In this document: in pieces, positions 1 through 11,739 of the stretch
Layout of the letters: every line of letters begins with the position of its first letter
Numbering within the stretch: the first letter of the stretch is position 1
From: Guadua angustifolia
Taxonomy: Eukaryota; Streptophyta; Magnoliopsida; Poales; Poaceae
Length of the DNA stretch: 64,000 bases
Direction: 5' to 3'
Assembly: GCA_036346375.1 (NCBI GenBank)
Contig: CM070517.1
Span: forward strand, 45,914,200 to 45,978,199
The notes under the pieces: generated by a model
Seen by the model: only the letters and a program-made list of their open reading frames with translations
What the model was told of the DNA's origin: nothing
Databases searched by the model: none
Program-made: the position numbers and the translations under genes

Positions 1-1061
1 ACACTAACTCTATGAATTCAATAAATTGCTAGAGATTGTTCGCTCGTTAGAATGCCGCACAATTGGATTCTAAAGCTCATCTTTTTCTCCAATTTATTTG
101 GGTTTAACTAAAAAATGTATGCTTTGAATTCAGAAAATCACTAAATACAGATTATTATGTGTTTGGATTCCAACTATTAGCCTAATATGCTACATTTCCA
201 AAAGAGCAAATGAACAAATCCTAACTCGTGCTCTTATTATATTATCCAGTCTGTTGTTTTCATCTCTATCTGTGCCACCTATGACTTTCTCTAGTTTAAA
301 AGTCGAATTCTAAACAAAAATGATTTTTAATTATATATTTTTTTAAAACCACAAGTCTACACATATCTAAAGCCAAAAGCGATGGAAGGGATGTTTATTA
401 GCTTATGAAGGGTTGGTTTTAGAATAGTACCACTTGAAATTAAGATACAATTACTCACTTCTACCATATATAAATACTACCGATTTTGAGTCAAGTACCT
501 AAACAAAAAGGTCTATTGTGCATCTTTTTTTTGTTAGCGATAGGCATAAAATATTTTTCTTGTACAATATTCAGTATACCATTTATATTTCTTCAAACAG
601 GAATAATCTTTTTTCTGCATGAGATAATAGCACTATCCCGTACATTGTTGTGCCTGTGGCCACTGAAGTCAAGACAATGAGCTCGATGGTCACTTGTTTG
701 GGAGGCTCACTGATTTTAATGAAAACATAGTTTATCGAGCTTCTTGTATCTCTTTTTTTTTTTATAAATCTAGTTTTCCTTCAGATGCTTCAAATGTGGT
801 TGCTCTTCCACCACGGAAGGCATGTTATCGACACCGTGCCCCTCGCCGCATCTAAGGAGCGTGGAAGCTAGTTGGAACCATGATAGGGCAAGTGAGTGTA
901 GGAGTGAGCCGTCGTAGCCACTTTGGGTAGCACGGAAGGCATCCTGCTATAATGGGCCACACTGTTCCCGCGCTCGTCAGGAGACAAATGTCGACTACCG
1001 AGCCTTTCGCGCGGCGGGGGTGGGGGCAAATTTGCAAATACATATTCAGAGGCTATATTTG

Positions 1062-1172
1062 CAAAAAATATATGAGGCTAGATACACAATGATTTCGATT
1101 TCGACAATATTATTGTGCTAGATTTTCAAAAAAAAATATAGGTGGCTAGATAAACGACGATTTCGATTTTCC
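1062..1172. repeat. Imperfect short direct duplication
   Basis: A segment reading roughly 'atatgaggctagatacac' followed by 'gatttcgattt' (from about 1062) recurs about 65 bases later as 'atataggtggctagataaac' plus 'gatttcgatttt'. It looks like a small local tandem duplication. No coding potential is apparent. Confidence 0.45.
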
Positions 1173-3719
1173 TGATACCCGAGTACAATTCATGCTATGA
1201 ACAACTGAAAATTATGTATGTCTGGTAAAGATCTCACTTGATGCGTGCAATGCGCTGTAGATTGGCAATCAGGAACTCACTTTGATTCTTGCATGGAAAT
1301 GGACCCTATGGAAGCAACCAAGGATGACCTAGCTAAAGTTTATACTAGTATACTTAATAGTTAACAATGATAGCTTAGTATAAATCACTCCAGTAGGGTG
1401 TAATTGTGCATGATCAGTTTATTAGAGTTTGTACGATCATTAAACATCATGAGGTACCATCAAATTATCCTTTACCTATTGGTACCACCACTCTTTAAAT
1501 GTTTAGTATCTCTTGATATTAACTTGATATATATTTTGGTACCTCTTAAAGACGATAAGAAAATCTCTCAATTTATACCTATACCGAGTGGGGGGAATAA
1601 CAAAAAGGAAAAAAAAAGAGAAGAATCTTAGAATTATATTAGATGGACGCTAAACCTTTGAGCAAAATTTACTCAAGCCGAAATGTACTCAACGGAACAG
1701 TTCATTTCGCATTTCTAAGTGAAAACCAAGCTTCAGTGTTGCAATGTTGCATGTTCAACGTTGATCTATCAAGTCAATTGGTTGGCGCAGGGCCGAGCTG
1801 CTGGTGGTTGCGATGCTGAGAGGCCATGAGCGTGGGGCCAAGCAGAGGTCCAAGGGAGCAGGCCCTCGAGGAGGTGGGGTGGGCTAAGCGTGAGCTTGAG
1901 GGGCTAAGTCGAGGGTGGCACAAGGCAGAGACGAGGACAATCGGCGAGGGGCCAAGCAGAGGGCGGCATGGGGCTGAGCTGAGGGCGGCGACCGAAGGGA
2001 GGAGAGCGGCCCGAGGGCTGACAGAATGAGCAGGCCAGAGGCTAGCGGGGAGAGGAGCCAAGCTGCAGGAGCAAGAGAAGAGGGAGGGGGAGAAGTAGAG
2101 AAGAGAGAGGAGGCTAGGAACGAGGAGATAAGGCTCAGTTGGGTGGGAGGAGAAAAGAAAAAGGAAAAAGATAAGAAGAAAAGGGGAATATATATAATAA
2201 TAAATTTCTAATTTTTAATGAATAATTTTTTATAAACAAATTAAACTCATTAATTAAGTTTATTGGGAAATTGATTGAATTTGTTGCATTGAACCTTTTC
2301 AAAAATATCCTTCGAGAATAAGTTAATAAATTATTAATCTCTAAATAAATCTAACCCAAATTCAAACTACGAGTTATTCTAAGCAAATGGCCAAACCAAC
2401 AATTTAAAGCCTTCTATTAAAAAGATAAACCTCAAAGATCTCCTTTCCGAATAAAATCCTATGTAGGTGTAAATAAGAAATTAAAGATATTCTCTTCTAA
2501 AAATAATCTATATGCACATACTCAGTAGAAATATAAAAGCAGAAGTAGGTTGCAAGCAAGCGGATAAAGAAATAATAAAATAATTAATATTAGTAGCTCC
2601 CATAATGATCAAATTAGGAAAATAATACATTTATTCAAATAAAAACCTGATCCAAATTTAATTACGATGTAGGTTAAATCATGCTATATACATGTATCAA
2701 TTTAACAGAAATTAGTTCATGGTTGGACACCATTAAACACGTAATAAATTGATCACCATTTGAGTTATAATACTCCATAATTTCATGAAGTAAAATAAAT
2801 CCGATTCGGTGACCTCTTTCAACAATCGTGTGAGGACGCATATTTTCACCCAAGTCCAGGCAAGCAATCTTTTGATCATATTTGATTAGTTTCAATCAAA
2901 TATATTTGCTTATATGTGATATCACCCATGCATTAGAAAATCCCTTTTTAAGAAAACCATAAGTCGGATGTGGTTGAGAAGATGGTTTGTTGATAAAATG
3001 CTGAGGTGGTATTTGATAAACTGTTGTGGCAGTGGCTGATTATTAATGTATTGAAATTGCTAGTCCAACGAATAGAGACGGTGATATGTGTATATATATA
3101 AGGTGGGTAGAGGGTACCCGGGGATGTGGATGTTTGTGTTGCTAGTGGGGCCGTCTACATATGCTAGGATATAAGGTTGAAGAAACTACACTCGGGTAAT
3201 GAGCCGTATAATTTCGTATCTACCATAGTATATGGGAAATGACCACAAAAGATTATCGTATGAAGGTGTATGATCTTCACAATGGGTATGTATTAGATAA
3301 CTAGGTTGGTAAGACCAGTGTGAACCTAGTGAGGTATATTGGTAAGATTGGAAAGGCTTATGGGGCAAGACTAGTAAGATCAGGGATGCTGGCAAAAACG
3401 TTAAGGCTAAGGGCGCCATATTTAAACACCATGAGATAAGTAATACCATTATTAGTCAGAGTACAATTGGCACGCTGTTAGGGTTGGATATCTAATACTC
3501 TAAGTAGTGATAAATGTTCTGGGTTCTCAACTAAGGTTAGATTCACTATGAGTAAAATGGTATAATCCTACGCAAGATAAAATCATGAATTTATGCCTGT
3601 CTCCTGGATTAAAAGTTACAAAAGTTAAGTCTGTCTCATATTCAGTGCTAGTAACAATTTCAAAAATTACAATCGGAAACCCACATTTTTCTAATAAAAC
3701 TCTATTTTCCTAAACAAGG

Positions 3720-4230
3720 GATTTGAGATAAAGTGGTTTATGAGATGGATGATGGAAATATTCATATAATGCATTTTGTTATTAATGTTTGTTGAGTACT
3801 TTTGTACTTATCCTTAACTTCCTATTTGCTTAGAAGCTAAGCATTATGGATTCGCCTACGAGGTGTGGGGTGAGAATTACCAGTAGGATCAGAGTTACGA
3901 GGAAGTGGAGAACTACTAGAAAGACTGGGTGGAGTAGTAGACCATACGACAGTCCTATGGATTCACTGGGTATTTTAGCATATATGTATATTAATTAGTA
4001 TTGTACTTGAGGTTTATGTATGGTAGATGTGTAATGGACTTATAGCCCTGCATGGCAATATATGTAATAAGTTTCCATTTAAGTCTCTAATTATTGTTCT
4101 GCTGTAAACACTCTGAACACGGTGTATTAACTGATAAAGTGTCGAGTGTGCTAGATATTTTATTAGCTAATATACCGGGATCAATGTAATTATCTCAGAG
4201 TAATGATGATATTACTGTTGTTAATCTTGG
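3720..4230 (+). repeat. LTR-like degenerate segment
   Basis: The style of this segment (gaggtgtggggtgagaa, repeated tag/gtag stops, then TG-rich sequence with many near-polyadenylation motifs) resembles the U3/R part of rice gypsy LTRs. No matching second LTR, primer-binding site or coding region was found, so this rests on general resemblance only. Confidence 0.25.
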
Positions 4231-5797
4231 CTAATTATGCAGATCACTGCATCTTACCCATCTAAAAGAACTCAATTAAAGACGGGGAAAGAAAAGGAAA
4301 AGGAAACCATGCTAAGGGGACATGCGAGAAGAAAACCGACGCAAAGGGTTTCTCTGACTAGGTTGGGCTAGTTTCTTTCATAAGCCCAATTGAAAAACCA
4401 CAAACAGGCATGTACGGCCCAGTAGGTCCAACCATGTGATTAGTCAATATTTGTACAGTATGCAAATGCTTATTCCAAGCCGAAATTAACCCCGGCCCAT
4501 TTAAAAGTTCCAAATCAAGTCAGCTAGCTCAAACCATCAAACCTGATTCTCTCTACACCACAATGACTTAATTAACATACACTAATTTGATATATGTTTC
4601 ATTTCGACTTTTGAAAGAAGAAAGGAACTAACAACCACGCTGTGCCCGACCACGAGTCTCACTCTCACGACGCCGCCACGGCCTCCACCTTGGGCACGTC
4701 GACTGGGAACCGGTGGATCTCCTCCACCCACGGGTTGCCGTCCTTCTCCTTGGCCGGGTCGATGCTCCGCAGCGCGCGCCACACCGCGCTATTGCACTTG
4801 AAGCCGGACCCGAACGCGATCTGCCACGCGCGGTGGCCGCGCCGGACGCGGCCCTTCGCCTCCGTGTACGCCAGCTCGTACCACAGAGAGCTACTCGACG
4901 TGTTCCCCCACCGGTACAGCGTCATCCTCGACGGCTCCATGTGCCAGCCGCTAAGCTCCAGGTTCTTCTCGATCGTGTCCAGCACCGCCCTTCCCCCCGC
5001 GTGGATGCAGAAGTGCTCGAACGCCATCTTGAAGTCGGGGATGTAGGGTTTCATCTTGAGGCCGAAGATCTTCTTGCCGATGAGGGACACGAGGAAGAGG
5101 ATCTGCTCGGACATGGGGAGGACGAGCGGGCCGAGGGTGGTGATGTTGGTCTTGAGGGCCTCACCGGCAACGGCCATGAGGTCCTTGGAGAGGGCGACGC
5201 CGACGCGGCCCGTCTCGTCCTCCTCCTGGAACACGCAGCGGTAGGCGCGGTCGTCGGCGCCGTGGTGGGTGCGGACGGTGTGCACGAGTTGGTACTTCGC
5301 GCGGCGGCGGTCCGCGCGGCGGTTCGTGAGGAGGATGGCGGCGCCGCCCATGCGGAAGAGGCAGTTAGACATGAGCATGGAGCGGTTGTTTCCCCAGTAC
5401 CAGTTGAGCGTGATGTTCTCCATGCTTACCACCAGCGCGTACGAGTTCCGGTGCACCTGCATGCATGGCAAAGCCGCCATCATCAACCAACCACGCACGA
5501 CTACTAGTTAGTTGCATTGGCACGTACAGATACACGACACCTGCACTAACACGTACGAACAGCTACCTTCAAGGCTTCAATTACCAGTAAATTACTACTA
5601 CAGTACTACTCCTCGTAACATCATAAACTTTTAATGCGCTAGCTAGCCATTTATTATAAGGTGATATCTATCGAGCTAGCTAGCTGTCCTCATCAATGGC
5701 TAGCTAGGGCACAACTTGGACATGTAGCTAGGCCACCGCAGACCACCCTGTGCTAGCTTGCAGGCACTGGCGGATCCAGAGGGTGGACCGGGTGGTA

Positions 5798-6142
5798 ATA
5801 TCTTTAGATCCGTTGATCCGATCGGATTAATTCTTGTTGTGTTAATTTAGAAATTGCATCTAGTTTCTACAGTTAAAATTTCACAACAATCCAACGGTAG
5901 GATCTTTGGAAATTATTATTTTGGTGAACGTGAGTCAATCTGTTTTTATTTGGTCTGGCGTTTGATTTAGTAAAATTGCGAAGAAAATAACTTTAGATCC
6001 GTAGATCCGATCGAGTTGATTTTTGTTGTGTTAGCTTGAAAATTAAGTCTAGTTTCAGTAGTTAAAATTTCACATCGATCTAACGGTGGGATCATCAGAT
6101 ATTACTGTTTTAGTGAACGTAGGTTAATCTGTTTTTGTCGAA
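5798..6142. repeat. Two imperfect ~160-bp direct repeats inside the hAT derivative
   Basis: The segments at about 5798-5955 and 5984-6142 align along their length: both start with a 'tttagatccgt.gatccgatcg' motif, share 'cagttaaaatttcaca' or close variants, and end with a 'gtgaacgt..gt.aatctgttttt' motif. They look like subterminal duplication within the element. Confidence 0.65.
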
Positions 6143-6269
6143 TCCGAATTAGGGTGTTTCAAAAATAATCAAAAATTTGATTTTAGCTTCCGCGCAATCA
6201 TTCACCCCCCTCTGATTGCTAGTTTAATATATATCGATCCTACATATTGTATTGCAGAATTGTTGAAAC

Positions 6270-6489
6270 ATGAAGAGGGATGGAGATATTGCATCTCTTT
6301 TTCGAAAACATGCAGCAAAGAAGATTGCTTCTCTATCGTCTCCTTCCCCAATTGTGGCAGAAGAGCACACTCAAGAATAAGATCTAGGGGAAGATGTCTC
6401 GCCACCGCCACCATCACCGCCACCGCCACAACCACAGCCACTGGTTTATGATATTGATCGTCTTTCACATGATTTCAAATTTCATACTT
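6270..6489 (+). pseudogene. hAT transposase N-terminal remnant
   Basis: ATG at 6270 follows a plausible acceptor (ATTGCAG, about 13 bases upstream). The frame starts MKRDGDIASLFRKHAAKK, continues to TQE, hits TAA (6378-6380), then reads on through a proline-rich PPPPSPPPPQPQP stretch and VYDIDRLSHD before TAG. This lysine-rich start, polyproline and 'YDI.RL.HD' layout resembles plant hAT proteins with a TTF-type zinc finger ahead of the dimerisation domain. The zinc finger, catalytic and dimerisation parts are missing. Family assignment is from remembered pattern. Confidence 0.5.
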
Positions 6490-7065
6490 AGTTGTTGATT
6501 TTAAGATGTTCGTAAGACACCTTATTAATATATCATGATGCACTTTTGGTAAATTATATACTTGTATTGTATATTGGCATGTTAGATTTACGGTATTTAA
6601 AAAATTTATGCTAAGTTGGACCACCCATACAAAAATTCTGGATACGCCACTGCTCAGGTGATTTTATGCAGCAACCTCCTCTCTGCATTGATTGGGACAA
6701 GCGACTGGCCGCCATTAAGGAGAAATGGACGGGTGCAGGAGGAGGAAGAACTATTGAACAACTGGTCGCACACGTCAACGGCCTTCTAGTAGATACTCGT
6801 ACTAGCAGGGCATGCAAGCCCGAGAGGTGATGATCAGTGGAGTACTAGTGCTGATTGGGCGTTAATATATAGGATGTAGCAGCCTAACAACATCGCTGGA
6901 GATTCTTAAATTTGCAGGTCCAACTAATAGTACGTATGATCAATATCGATCGAACCTGGTAATCTAGACCCGATCATTTTTGTCCTGTTTGGAACACCAG
7001 GAATTTTTATAGCTTTTTAAAATCTCTAGTCTACTTTAGTCTTTAGATGACGTTTTAACGAATTA

Positions 7066-7381
7066 CTCCCTCTGTTCAAAATTATAATTAAGGCGTATTT
7101 CTTTTTCGTACATAAATTAAAAAGATATTGGAAATGACTAGATTACCTCTAATTATTATCACTAAGAACTATACTCAATGCATGTATATAGAGATTAATG
7201 TAAAGTAAAGATAGATATTTATTAATGGTATAGAGGAAATATGGTACTAATTTTACATCGAAATATAAAATACACTCTATATATATGGATAAGATCATGC
7301 TTAGAAAGATATTGGCTGCCAAAGTTTCAAAAATTTAACTATATGTATGTCTAAAATAATAACTATTTATGACCGGAGGGA
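7066..7381. mobile_element. Stowaway-type MITE
   Basis: The left end CTCCCTCTGTTC directly follows a TA. The right end carries a degenerate complementary GACCGGAGGGA. The body is AT-rich and without coding capacity, about 315 bp, as in Stowaway (Tc1/mariner) MITEs. It sits in the KCS intron, upstream (in gene sense) of the hAT derivative, and has a diverged relative at about 9348-9609. Confidence 0.6.
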
Positions 7382-8770
7382 AAATCACGTATACTTAGTA
7401 GTCCAACAAGTATAGAAGCCGTAATTGTCGAAAGTGACAAATACGGTTGAATTTTAAGTCCAAGTTTGGATATGCTTCTTCTGCCATCCCTAGCTATGTT
7501 TTAATTGTCTGCCTTATCATCACAAGGCCCTAATTGATGAACCATTGGAATTAAGTTACCGAGAGAATGACCAAAGTTTCGTACTAAGTACCATCTCACA
7601 ATGATTTCTACGTTGATACTAGGCATGCAAAGTCAAACCAGGTCAAAGTTTCCTCTACTTGTCAACATCTCACTACACTCAATCGATTTAGACCGTCCAT
7701 TTCTGAATCATCGGCTGCCCTCGGAGCACGCAGCCACCAAGCCGCGGTCGCTGAACTACCGTAAGTCCATAACCCACCCAAATCGATCTCAGTTTGACCA
7801 AAACTTAACACCAAATTACCGATGCCAATTAATCTTTCTTAGCTATTTACTCGGAGTATTAATCATTGCACTTATCGTGCGTAATCTTATCTGTTTACTA
7901 ATTACCGATGCCAATTAAGGTTAATGAATGAATTACCTGGAGCAGTTGCTTGGCGAGGTCGATGGAGATGAGGCCGGCGCTGCAGCCCATGCCGCCGAGG
8001 TTGTAGCTGGCAACGTTGCCGCGGAGCTTGTAGTGATTGACAATCATGGCGGAGAGCGACGGCGTCGGGTTGAAGAGGCTGCAGTTGACGACGACGACGC
8101 CGATGTCCCTGGCGCGGACGCCCGTCTTGGCGAGCAGGCTGTCGATGGCGCCGAACATGACCGCCACCGCTTCGCGCCTCGCCTCTGCCATGCATGTGTT
8201 CAGCGGCGAGTTTAGCACGGCGCCCGGGAAGTAGGTCGCCTAGCCCAGCCCCGACCGCTCTAGGATCTTGTGCTGGAAGGCCAGGTTGTTGTCGTTGAAC
8301 ACCCCCGCCTCCGCCGAATGCCGCATGAAGGTCTCCCAGGTGACGACGTGCTCGGGCGGCGGCTTGTAGCAGGCGAAGTCGAGCAGGTAGACGGCCCGCG
8401 GCCGCCGCATGAGGTAGACGGTTGCGAGCACCGCGGCCACGGCTAGGAGGGAGGCGGCGAGCGGGAGGTTGGTCAGGAGGTAGTCGTAGCCGGCCGCGAG
8501 GTCGGCGGACGTGATCCGGGACAGGCGCAAGGCCACCGCCGCGGCGAACGGGGCGAGGAGGATGTACAGCGCGTTGGACATGGCCAGGTGGTAGCCCAGC
8601 TTGAGGTACCCGGGGTGGTGGCGACCGTTACTCCCTCCACCTCCGTCGGCGCCGGTGCTGGTGGTTTCTTGGCAGCTCATGGTGGCGTGCGGAGATCGAG
8701 GATTGCGTGGCCGGCCGGCGATCGATTGGGGAGAGTGCGTGTGCCGGGGCGGAGAGGGAAGGGGGGAGGG

Positions 8771-8778
8771 GATATATA
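8771..8778 (-). promoter_or_regulatory. Probable TATA box of the KCS gene
   Basis: On the minus strand CCTATATATCCC lies about 90 bases upstream of the KCS ATG (8680) in a GC-rich leader, a sensible TATA position for a plant gene. No mapped transcript start supports it. Confidence 0.5.
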
Positions 8779-9347
8779 GGGGTGGGGCGGTGAGGAGGGA
8801 GGGGTGGGTGCAACCACTGGAGCGACCATTAAGACGGAGGAGGAGAGGGGGTTGGCAGGGGACGAAGTGTTCAGTTCGATAATGTACGTGCGCGCGGTTG
8901 GGTTTGCGGTGACGTCGTGGTGCGGCTGGGGTTGAGATCGACACGAGAGCTGGCGCTCGTGCAGGTGCAGGTGCAGGTGTGGCACATACATCCTATACAT
9001 ACTGACATACACATGCCTGTGCCTGGGTCTTTTTTCCCTCTTTATGAGATCTGAATGGAGATCAACATGTAGATTTTTTCTGTGCAAAAACACTGATCAT
9101 GACACTTTAGCAATGCATTATTCATCAAATTTTTTTTGATCCGAACTGTCCTTGCACTCGATCCGACGGTTTAAAGCTATAGGGATTACTTAAGTTGCAG
9201 TCTCCATAACCACTGCACCAGATCCCTGTCCTTATGATCTGTGTGTTTTTCCCAATCTATTTGATCCCTTTCGTTTTTCTAATGAAATTCCATGAGTTAA
9301 TCACATGCCAGAATGCATGGGTGTTATGCGGGTGTTATGCCATATAA

Positions 9348-9609
9348 TGATCCGTCCATCTAAGTTTATAGATTGTATTTCTTTATGTAGATGAAAGAGA
9401 TATTAAAAATAACGAAATTACATCTGATTATTATCTTTAAGAAATATGTTCAATGCATATACGTAGAAAATATTAAGTAAGGCTGAATATTTATTAAGTC
9501 TATAAAATAAGCATTATATTAATTTTGCATTAAAATATAAAATACGCTATATATTTATGAATAATATTATTTAAAAAATATGTCCTATAAACTTGATAGA
9601 GGGAGGGAG
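9348..9609. mobile_element. Degenerate Stowaway-type MITE
   Basis: The right end GGGAGGGAG is followed by TA (9610-9611), and the left end has GATCCGTCCATC. The internal AT-rich text (for example 'tcaatgcatat' and 'cattaaaatataaaatac') parallels the MITE at 7066-7381, so both probably belong to one family. Confidence 0.5.
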
Positions 9610-10240
9610 TAGTTCGTGGCCAAGGTATAGGCTGTCCAAACTCCAGACATAACCGTAAAACATGGTATACGTTTTTCCATTATTTTTAGAGGAGTTAAAA
9701 TACAAGGATCATGGCTGTGACTATTCCTCGACCGATCAGCCCGATTCCCCCTGTCTATATATGCTAGATCCATATGATATATCATACATCATATCGCTAT
9801 CACCTACTTGTCTTATCACATCATTTTAGTACCTGTCCCATGAGGATTGAGGAGTAACAATCAAAATTAGGGCTGTTCGGTAGGACTCTAGCTCTGCTCC
9901 TCTCTGATACTGCTTTGGTTCCTCTTGATTATGATCTTTTGAAGAATTAGGTGCAGTTTCTGAATGTGTTCAGCTAGCTGGTTCGCTCCAAATTCTTGAG
10001 AGAGGGAATCCTAGAGGAATTGTCCAGTTTGCCCTTGTCTGTAATACCTTACTTGTATTTGTAACTTGACCCATTGTATTTGTGTGGATTATTTGTGAGA
10101 TTTGAGAAAAAACCATAATCATGCAATATGTTGAATATCCGAGTAACTAGAATGGTAATAAAGTCCAAAAATTACATAGAAGTCTCATCATGACATATTA
10201 GTGATTACGAAAGACAACAAAAGAAGTAAAAATACACTCA

Positions 10241-11570
10241 TTAGCTCATCCTAGATTGACTAATTGCCTTTGCGAGATCATCATGAAATTGATCCATTGA
10301 CCTATCATTGGACTGTGATGTTGACGAATCCGAAACATTTTGAGGTATGGCATATCTTGCATATTGAGATGGTATTATAGGCATATAACTAAGATCGTGA
10401 TCGCACCTATGAAAATATTTGTCGGAAATAGCATTCTCACGTATGAAGTTATGAAGGCACATGGTGGCTGCCACAATCATCTTTTGCTTGGGCATATCAA
10501 AGGTTGGCATCTTTAGGTGAATCATCCATTTCATCTTCCACACACCAAAGGTTCGTTCAACAACATTGCGAATACTTGAATGCAATTGGTTGAATAGTTC
10601 TTACTCACCAATTGGGGCAGGGCCTCTCCGCCAATCAGGGACATGATACCTTTGCCCCTTGTATGGTGTTAAGTACCCTGGCTTATTTGGATAGCTAGCA
10701 TCAACAAGGTAATATTTTCCTACAACATAGATAACGAAAATCAATCCAACATTATGGGGAAAGATATACATAGATGATAGGAACAACAATTACCCTATGG
10801 AGGATGTGAAAAGATATCTCTATCAATGTTCAATACATGATAGAGCACACTAGTGTCATGCATGGATCCAGACTTACCAATAGATGCATATGTGAAGCGC
10901 ATGTCAAAATTAACAATAGCCATAACATTCTGAGTTGCATTTTCAGATCTACCAATATATTTAACAAGATCTTCTGAAGGTGGAGTTGCAAATATGTGAG
11001 TACCATCAATGGCTCCGATGCAATCTTTAAAATGTGGTGACATCCTATTATCACCCCTAATTCTACTATGAACAGTAGAAAAATTAGGATCCTTGGGTTG
11101 TATAAAATCCTTTGACGTCTTCACAACGCATTGTAGTACTTCATTAAATTTTCGAGAAATTGTGTCACCAGAATGCTTGAACATATTTTGTGCCCTTTGA
11201 TTTGATTCACAACTACCGCATATATATAAGAATATAGCAAGTGCCTCCATTGAGTGTATATGAGGGGTAGCTTTTAAACCATAAGTGCTCACAGAAAGAT
11301 CATGCAACTTGTAGAAAAGTCTAAAGTTCATACGAAATATGATGTGACTTTCTCCAGGAGTCCTCAAAGTTTCCATCACCTAACCATATCCACTTAATTG
11401 TGAAGTTTTAGGTTCATTTTTACCATAATATTTTGAGAAATAACTTGTCATGATAGCTGCAGCACAAGTTAAAAATGACATAACCTGTTGTCATCGCCTT
11501 ATCAACTCTACTTGGAAATCATAATCATCCTCATCATCACTCCCACCACTTTCACTTTCACAAGATATCT
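10241..11570 (-). pseudogene. PIF/Harbinger DDE transposase (HARBI1-like)
   Basis: The family cuts and joins element ends using an RNase-H-like DDE nuclease. Visible pieces, reading on the minus strand: an acidic N-terminal part after a TTTTTCAG acceptor near 11570; a helical segment with RMNFRLFYKLHDL; DCIGAIDGTHI (first Asp); SIGKSGSMHDTSVL (second Asp); then, after an apparent intron at about 10790-10710, KYYLVDASYPN, and finally NVVERTFGVWKMKW (the Glu). All three catalytic residues survive. The frame is closed by TGA at 11493-11491, TAG at 11382-11380, TAG at 10797-10795 and TAA at 10603-10601. The last ORF ends normally at 10241. Confidence 0.82.
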
Positions 11571-11739
11571 GAAAAATGAAAATAACAACATAGCAACATC
11601 AATATATCAAGATAGCAACATAAATAGATCAACATAGCAACACAATAAATTTTAAACAACAACGAAATAGTTTTACAATAGATTGATAAAGTCTCAAAGA
11701 TAAATAAAAGTCTCAATAATACAACACAAGTCTGGCTAT

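Larger units (their letters stand above)
1..4664. other. Gene-poor AT-rich stretch, degenerate repeats
   Basis: No convincing gene is visible. The open frames are short, lack domains and have no supporting splice sites. Three things stand out: a short direct duplication at about 1062-1172, a GC- and purine-rich tract at about 1774-2160, and an LTR-like segment at about 3720-4230. The rest is AT-rich and probably decayed transposon sequence. Confidence 0.5.
5765..6652 (+). mobile_element. hAT-type deletion derivative in the KCS intron
   Basis: The ends form imperfect inverted repeats: CACTGGCGGATCCAGA on the left and the complement of CAGTGGCGTATCCAGA on the right, each followed by a GGGTGG motif. 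It lies inside the KCS intron. Within it, 6270-6489 encodes what looks like the N-terminus of a hAT transposase of the TTF-zinc-finger kind. No clean 8-bp target duplication is visible (left flank ends TTGCAGG, right flank begins CTCAGG), so the exact ends are approximate. Confidence 0.6.
4665..8680 (-). pseudogene. 3-ketoacyl-CoA synthase (KCS), nonsense codon in exon 1
   Basis: This family performs the condensing step of very-long-chain fatty acid elongation (acyl-CoA plus malonyl-CoA) in the ER membrane, feeding cuticular wax, suberin or sphingolipids. Exon 1 is 8680-7937 and ends CAG|GTAATT; exon 2 is 5456-4665, preceded by TGCAG. The joined frame is 511 codons, the usual KCS size. There are two hydrophobic segments (residues about 35-52 and 68-91), then the FAE1/CUT1-type condensing domain. 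The catalytic residues fall at Cys233 (GGMGCSAG), His400 (CIHAGG) and Asn433 (RWGNTSS), with KCS-like spacing. The defect is codon 147, TAG at 8242-8240, just after SGLG and before ATYF in a conserved block. It removes the whole condensing domain unless read through. Everything else is open, so this is a recent lesion, an allele or a sequence error. The particular KCS member is not assigned. Confidence 0.88.
8681..9866. other. Spacer between KCS 5' end and PIF element
   Basis: It contains the GC-rich KCS leader and promoter, a (GTGCAG)3 run at 8959-8976, and the MITE listed separately. The minus-strand frame upstream of the KCS ATG stays open to 8944, but that extra sequence is low-complexity leader and has no KCS similarity. 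No other gene is seen. Confidence 0.5.

Noticed and set aside
1774..2211. GC/purine-rich open frames on both strands
   Set aside because: Composition-driven openness in a repetitive 'gaggggc' tract; no domain or splice support.
4713..5507. Long plus-strand open frame (264 codons) over the KCS last exon
   Set aside because: It is the antisense shadow of a GC-rich coding exon, has low-complexity Arg/Val/Ala/His content and no domain; the KCS frame explains the region.
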